Below, in pieces: positions 6,479 to 9,854 of a DNA stretch of 9,854 nt. Origin of the DNA: an uncultured Selenomonadales bacterium. GTDB taxonomy: Bacteria; Bacillota; Negativicutes; Selenomonadales; Selenomonadaceae. The DNA is taken from contig CALGGV010000129.1 of the NCBI GenBank assembly GCA_937915725.1, positions 1 through 9,854 on the forward strand. The letters are read 5' to 3'. The notes beneath the pieces were generated by a model that was not told the DNA's origin, made no database searches, and worked only from the letters and a program-made list of their open reading frames with translations. Positions within the stretch are counted from its first letter, which is position 1, and every line of letters begins with the position of its first letter. The translations under genes were made by a program, and so were the position numbers.

Positions 6479-6479
6479 A

Positions 6480-8279
6480 ATGCTTGAAGGTACAAAGAAA
6501 GATGACGAATATATAGGGCGATTAAATTTTTTAAGCGTAGCATTTATTTTGGTAATTGCGATTTTAATTTCACGTGTAGCATATCTGCAACTTTATGACG
6601 GCGAATATTACGCGGGGCTTGCTGACGGTAACAGAATCAGAATAATTCCAACTATTGCGCCGCGTGGTACATTTTACGACCGCAACAGGCAACTTTTAGT
6701 TACAAATCGCCCGGGCTTTACAGTTTCACTTTTGCCTTTAACCGAGCCAATTTCTCCTGAAGTTATTGAACGCGTTTCAAGATTATTAGATGTTCCGATT
6801 GAAGAAATTCAGCGCAGGATTGACATTCATTACAGTTTTGATCCTATTAAAATTAAACAGGACGTAACGCCGGATATTGTTTCGATTATTGAGGAACAAA
6901 AATATAATTATCGTGGCGTAATTATCGAAGTTCAGCCGATTAGAAATTATATTTTAAAGCAGGAAGGCGCACATACTTTTGGCTATGTCAGCGAAATTTC
7001 AGATTATGAACTTGAACAGAAAAAAGATTTAGGTTACAAGCCGGGCGATATTGTAGGACAATTTGGGCTGGAGCGCGTTTACGATAAAGAGATACGCGGC
7101 GTCAATGGCGGCGAACAAGTTGAAGTTGATGTCAATGGTAAGCCCGTGCAAATTTTGGGCAAGAAAGAGCCAACGCCCGGTTACGATTTAATTTTGACGA
7201 TTGACAGGGATTTACAAGTTGCCACTGAAAATGCCGTTGATGAAATTTTAAAAGAAATTGGAGCGAATGCCGCCGCCGCCGTTGTTTTAAATCCTCAAAA
7301 CGGCGAAGTTTTGGCGATGGTTTCACGCCCTGCCTTTGATCCAAATTTATTTGCGCACGGAATTTCCACAAAAGATTGGAACGCAATTAACGAAAATCCT
7401 TACCACCCAATGGACAATAAAACTATTACCGGCGAATATCCGCCGGGCTCCACTTTTAAAATTGTAACGGGAACTGCCGCGCTTGCCGCCGGAGTTGTTA
7501 CGCCGGACGAGCAAATTTTTGACAGCGGTACACATTGGCTTGTACCGAAAGGAAATGCAAGCGGCGAGGCGTTAGGTTGGTTGAATTTTCATGATGCACT
7601 TGCACATTCTGACAACGTTTATTTTTACGAAATGGGCAACCGGCTTGGAGCTGACAGGTTAGAAAGTTATGCTCAAATGTTTGGGCTTGGCAAAATTACA
7701 GGAATTGATTTACCGTATGAATCGCCGGGAATTGCAGATTGGAAAGAATACAAAATGGAAGTTTACGGCGAAGAATTTTATTTATCAGAAATTATGGACG
7801 CGGCAATAGGGCAAGGATTTAATTTGGTAACGCCTTTGCAAGATGCAATGTTTACGGGCGAAATTGCGGCGAACGGCAAAAGATTTAAGCCGCACCTTGT
7901 AAAGCAAATGGTAACGCAGGACGGCGAATTAATCAGAGAATTTCAGCCGGAACTTTTGAGCGATTTAACAGAAATGGGCGTTGATCCGTACGTAATAAAA
8001 CTTGTACAAGATGGTTTGCGTGAGGTTACGGTTACAGGGACGGCGGCGAGCAGTTTTAGGGGTTTTCCTTATCCAATCGCCGGAAAAACGGGAACTGCCG
8101 AAAATTCGCAAGGCAGAGATCACGGCTGGTTTGTGGCGTACGCGCCTTTTGACAATCCCTGCGTAAGTGTAGCGGTTGTTGTTGAACAAGGCGGTTTCGG
8201 CTCACAATCTGCAGTTCCTATCGGCAGAAAAATTCTTGAGGCGGCGTTTGAAATTATGAATAAGCGCGGACCTTTTTAA
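6480..8279 (+). CDS. mrdA: Penicillin-binding protein 2, elongasome transpeptidase
   Basis: PBP2 is the class B penicillin-binding protein that cross-links new lateral-wall peptidoglycan with MreBCD and RodA. The 599-residue protein has one N-terminal membrane anchor (about 15-36) and the pedestal motif APRGTFYDRNRQLLVTNRPG. A transpeptidase domain follows. Its active-site motifs are SxxK with nucleophile Ser324 (STFK, 324-327, inside EYPPGSTFKIVTG), SxN as SDN (377-379), and KTGT (536-539, followed by AENSQGRDHGWFVAYAPF). It is somewhat shorter than E. coli PBP2 (633) at the C-terminus. GGAGGG at 6465-6470 supports the ATG. Position after mreBCD fits the elongasome role. Element B separates it from mreD, so it may need a separate promoter, which I could not place. 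rodA is not in the window. Confidence 0.97.
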   Translation: MLEGTKKDDEYIGRLNFLSVAFILVIAILISRVAYLQLYDGEYYAGLADGNRIRIIPTIAPRGTFYDRNRQLLVTNRPGFTVSLLPLTEPISPEVIERVSRLLDVPIEEIQRRIDIHYSFDPIKIKQDVTPDIVSIIEEQKYNYRGVIIEVQPIRNYILKQEGAHTFGYVSEISDYELEQKKDLGYKPGDIVGQFGLERVYDKEIRGVNGGEQVEVDVNGKPVQILGKKEPTPGYDLILTIDRDLQVATENAVDEILKEIGANAAAAVVLNPQNGEVLAMVSRPAFDPNLFAHGISTKDWNAINENPYHPMDNKTITGEYPPGSTFKIVTGTAALAAGVVTPDEQIFDSGTHWLVPKGNASGEALGWLNFHDALAHSDNVYFYEMGNRLGADRLESYAQMFGLGKITGIDLPYESPGIADWKEYKMEVYGEEFYLSEIMDAAIGQGFNLVTPLQDAMFTGEIAANGKRFKPHLVKQMVTQDGELIREFQPELLSDLTEMGVDPYVIKLVQDGLREVTVTGTAASSFRGFPYPIAGKTGTAENSQGRDHGWFVAYAPFDNPCVSVAVVVEQGGFGSQSAVPIGRKILEAAFEIMNKRGPF

Positions 8280-8311
8280 GAGCTGGAAATTTTTTCAGCT
8301 CTTATTTTTTT
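8278..8311 (+). terminator. Rho-independent terminator of mrdA
   Basis: AAGAGCTG (8278-8285) and CAGCTCTT (8296-8303) form a perfect 8-bp stem, extendable inward by A-T pairs, followed by A and a run of seven Ts. It begins inside the mrdA stop codon. Confidence 0.9.
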
Positions 8312-8353
8312 ATAAATATTTTTAATGAAACTTTAATATTTGGTGCACTTTTT

Positions 8354-8382
8354 TTGAAGGATAAAAATTTAGACTGTAGAAT
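8354..8382 (+). promoter_or_regulatory. Probable promoter of the caspase-like secreted gene
   Basis: TTGAAG (8354-8359), a 17-base spacer and TAGAAT (8377-8382) fit the sigma-70 pattern. They lie just downstream of the mrdA terminator and about 45 bases before the next start codon, indicating an independent transcription unit. Confidence 0.6.
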
Positions 8383-8428
8383 ATTTTTCAAAATTTAAAT
8401 TTGCTGTAACCTTCGGAGGTGAATCGCA

Positions 8429-9010
8429 ATGTTAAAAAAATTATCAGTTGCGTTGTTGATTATTTTATTTTTTGTTACCGGAAAAAATGTTTCTGCCGAA
8501 GAGTACGATTGGGAAAAAGTTTTTGATTTTGCCTGTAAAAGGCTTGTGAATTGCGTAAATCCTAATGGCGAATGGGATCACAGCGTTTATTATTTTGCCA
8601 ATGGTGATAACAAATGCCTTGTGGTAATTTGTCATGGATTTTACGATAGAAAAGGCTATGGGATTATAATGCACAACAGATACCGTTACGATTACGCGCA
8701 AGCAGTTTCAGAATCATTGGCGTATTGGTCAAGGCAAGGAAAATTACAATGTGGTCCCTATAATTATGTTTTTATGAATACCTGCTATTCCGGCTACGCA
8801 CAACAAGATACACAACTTCCAATGTTCAATGTAAATTTACATATGGCAATTAATTTTAAGGGCGTCACGGGTTATATTGAAAATTTTGACAGCAACGGCA
8901 ATGTAAATCGTATTAGTTTATGGAAATGTAAACTTATTTCAACTGCCGCAGACGGTGGTACAAAATCTATGCATGGGCTGAGAACTCCGCCCGGTCTTAA
9001 AATATTATAA
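8429..9010 (+). CDS. Small secreted protein with a caspase-like (clan CD) His/Cys pair
   Basis: This is a 193-residue protein with no named family that I recognise. Residues 1-23 form a signal peptide (LSVALLIILFFVTG core, cut after VSA), so the product is exported. Two hydrophobic strands each end in a motif typical of clan CD cysteine peptidases: LVVICHGFYD with His69-Gly70, and YVFMNTCYSGYA with Cys119-x-Ser-Gly. The spacing of about 50 residues and the strand-HG / strand-xxCxSG layout resemble caspase, metacaspase and CHAT-like folds, but the domain is short. Six cysteines besides Cys119 (36, 42, 63, 68, 108, 167) could form disulphides. GGAGGTGA at 8415-8422 sets the ATG. The last 27 codons, from Lys168, are the first copy of a tandem array. 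A protease role is inference; target and pathway are unknown. Confidence 0.8.
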   Translation: MLKKLSVALLIILFFVTGKNVSAEEYDWEKVFDFACKRLVNCVNPNGEWDHSVYYFANGDNKCLVVICHGFYDRKGYGIIMHNRYRYDYAQAVSESLAYWSRQGKLQCGPYNYVFMNTCYSGYAQQDTQLPMFNVNLHMAINFKGVTGYIENFDSNGNVNRISLWKCKLISTAADGGTKSMHGLRTPPGLKIL

Positions 9011-9854
9011 ATTTTTTAAAAAGTTGAAGGGATTCAAAAAGAATTTTGTTTTAAACTTATTTCAACTGCCGCAGATTGGGGTACAAAGTCTATGCATGAG
9101 CTGAGAACTCCACCTAGTCTTAAAATATTATAAAATTTTTAAAAAAGTTGAAGGAATTCAAAAAAGAATTTTGTTGTAAACTTATTTCAACTGCCGCAGA
9201 CGGTGGTACAAAATCTATGCATGGATTGAGAACTCCGCCCGGTCTTAAAATATTATAAATTTTTTTAAAAATTTTTTTAAAAAGTTGAAGGAATTCAAAA
9301 AGAATTTGGTTGTAAACTTATTTCAACTGCCGCAGATGGTGGTACAAAGTCTATTAATGGGCTGAAAACTCCGCCTAGTCTTAAAACATTATAAAATTTT
9401 TTAAAAAGTTGAAGGAATTCAAAAAGAATTTTTTTTAAACTTATTTCAACTGCCGCAGACGGTGGTACAAAATCTATGCATGGGCTGAGAACTCCGCCCG
9501 GTCTTAAAATATTATAAATTTTTTAAAAAGTTGAAGGGATTCAAAAAAGAATTTTGTTGTAAACTTATTTCAACTGCCGCAGATGGTGGTACAAAGTCTA
9601 TTAATGGGCTGAAAACTCCGCCTAGTCTTAAAACATTATAAAATTTTTTAAAAAGTTGAAGGAATTCAAAAAGAATTTTTTTTAAACTTATTTCAACTGC
9701 CGCAGACGGTGGTACAAAATCTATGCATGGGCTGAGAACTCCGCCCGGTCTTAAAATATTATAAATTTTTTAAAAAGTTGAAGGGATTCAAAAAAGAATT
9801 TTGTTGTAAACTTATTTCAACTGCCGCAGATGGTGGTACAAAGTCTATTAATGG
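8927..9854 (+). repeat. Tandem array of the gene's 3' end (about 124-bp unit, eight copies visible)
   Basis: Units start (AAACTTATTT) at 8930, 9053, 9178, 9314, 9437, 9561, 9684 and 9808. Their lengths are 123, 125, 136, 123, 124, 123 and 124 bp, and the last is cut by the window end. Each complete unit has an 81-bp part that reads as 26 residues plus TAA in the frame of the host gene, then a 42-55-bp AT-rich linker with a GAATTC-like short inverted repeat. The first unit is the real end of the secreted gene. The others have no plausible start codon or binding site. All complete copies keep the 81-bp part free of indels, while linker length varies in A/T runs. The array fills everything after 9010; I see no other gene there. 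Confidence 0.95.
9314..9854 (+). repeat. 247-bp higher-order repeat of two alternating unit types
   Basis: Units at 9314 and 9561 are identical to each other over 123 bp. Units at 9437 and 9684 are identical over 124 bp. The unit at 9808 begins as a third copy of the first type. The block 9314-9560 is thus repeated exactly as 9561-9807 and starts again. The two types differ at eight sites in the 81-bp coding-like part, five of them amino-acid changing (Met to Ile, His to Asn, Arg to Lys, Gly to Ser, Ile to Thr). The second type is identical in that part to the genuine gene end at 8930. Confidence 0.93.

Noticed and set aside
9095..9133. Short peptides beginning at the ATG inside some array units
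   Set aside because: They would be only about 13 residues, lack a convincing binding site, and the ATG is lost (Met to Ile) in the alternate unit type.
9011..9854. A CRISPR array in the tandem repeats
   Set aside because: Units of about 124 bp are nearly identical throughout with no unique spacers, and they copy the end of the preceding gene.

Overview
The window reads as a chromosomal segment of a low-GC bacterium, most likely a Bacillota (Firmicutes) lineage and possibly a diderm Negativicute. The evidence is strong GGAGG-type ribosome binding sites, MurQ next to a DUF871/MupG-type 6-phosphomuramidase, an mreB-mreC-mreD-mrdA cell-elongation cluster, and a ParB-site-like palindrome. The lineage is inferred from gene content and style only.

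Positions 1-3161 hold cell-wall recycling and remodelling genes on the + strand: murQ (94-921), mupG (1311-2360) and a secreted NlpC/P60 hydrolase (2382-3161). murQ is preceded by a partial tandem copy of its own 5' end. It is followed by a ~275-bp palindrome-rich element (A) that appears to have cut off its last ~25 codons.

Positions 3162-3614 are intergenic. In order they hold a terminator, a parS-like site, a minus-strand tRNA-Arg(CCG) with a near-consensus promoter, a partial inverted copy of the element, and the mreB promoter. mreB, mreC and mreD (3615-6174) overlap at stop/start codons. A second near-complete element copy (B) then fills the 305-bp gap before mrdA (PBP2, 6480-8279), which ends at a strong terminator.

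The right end is the unusual part. A small secreted protein (8429-9010) carries a His-Gly ... Cys-x-Ser-Gly pair resembling clan CD (caspase-like) peptidases. Its last 27 codons plus the 3' flank are repeated in tandem at least seven more times, to the window edge. All six complete downstream copies keep the 27-codon frame and stop without indels. They vary mainly in a few amino acids, and the later copies form an identical 247-bp two-unit higher-order repeat. No start codon or binding site serves these copies, so they look like silent 3'-end cassettes or by-products of array expansion.

Functionally, MupG and MurQ would turn phosphorylated muropeptide sugars into GlcNAc-6-phosphate. The NlpC/P60 enzyme would cut peptidoglycan outside the membrane. 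MreBCD and PBP2 would build the lateral wall. The role of the terminal gene is unknown.
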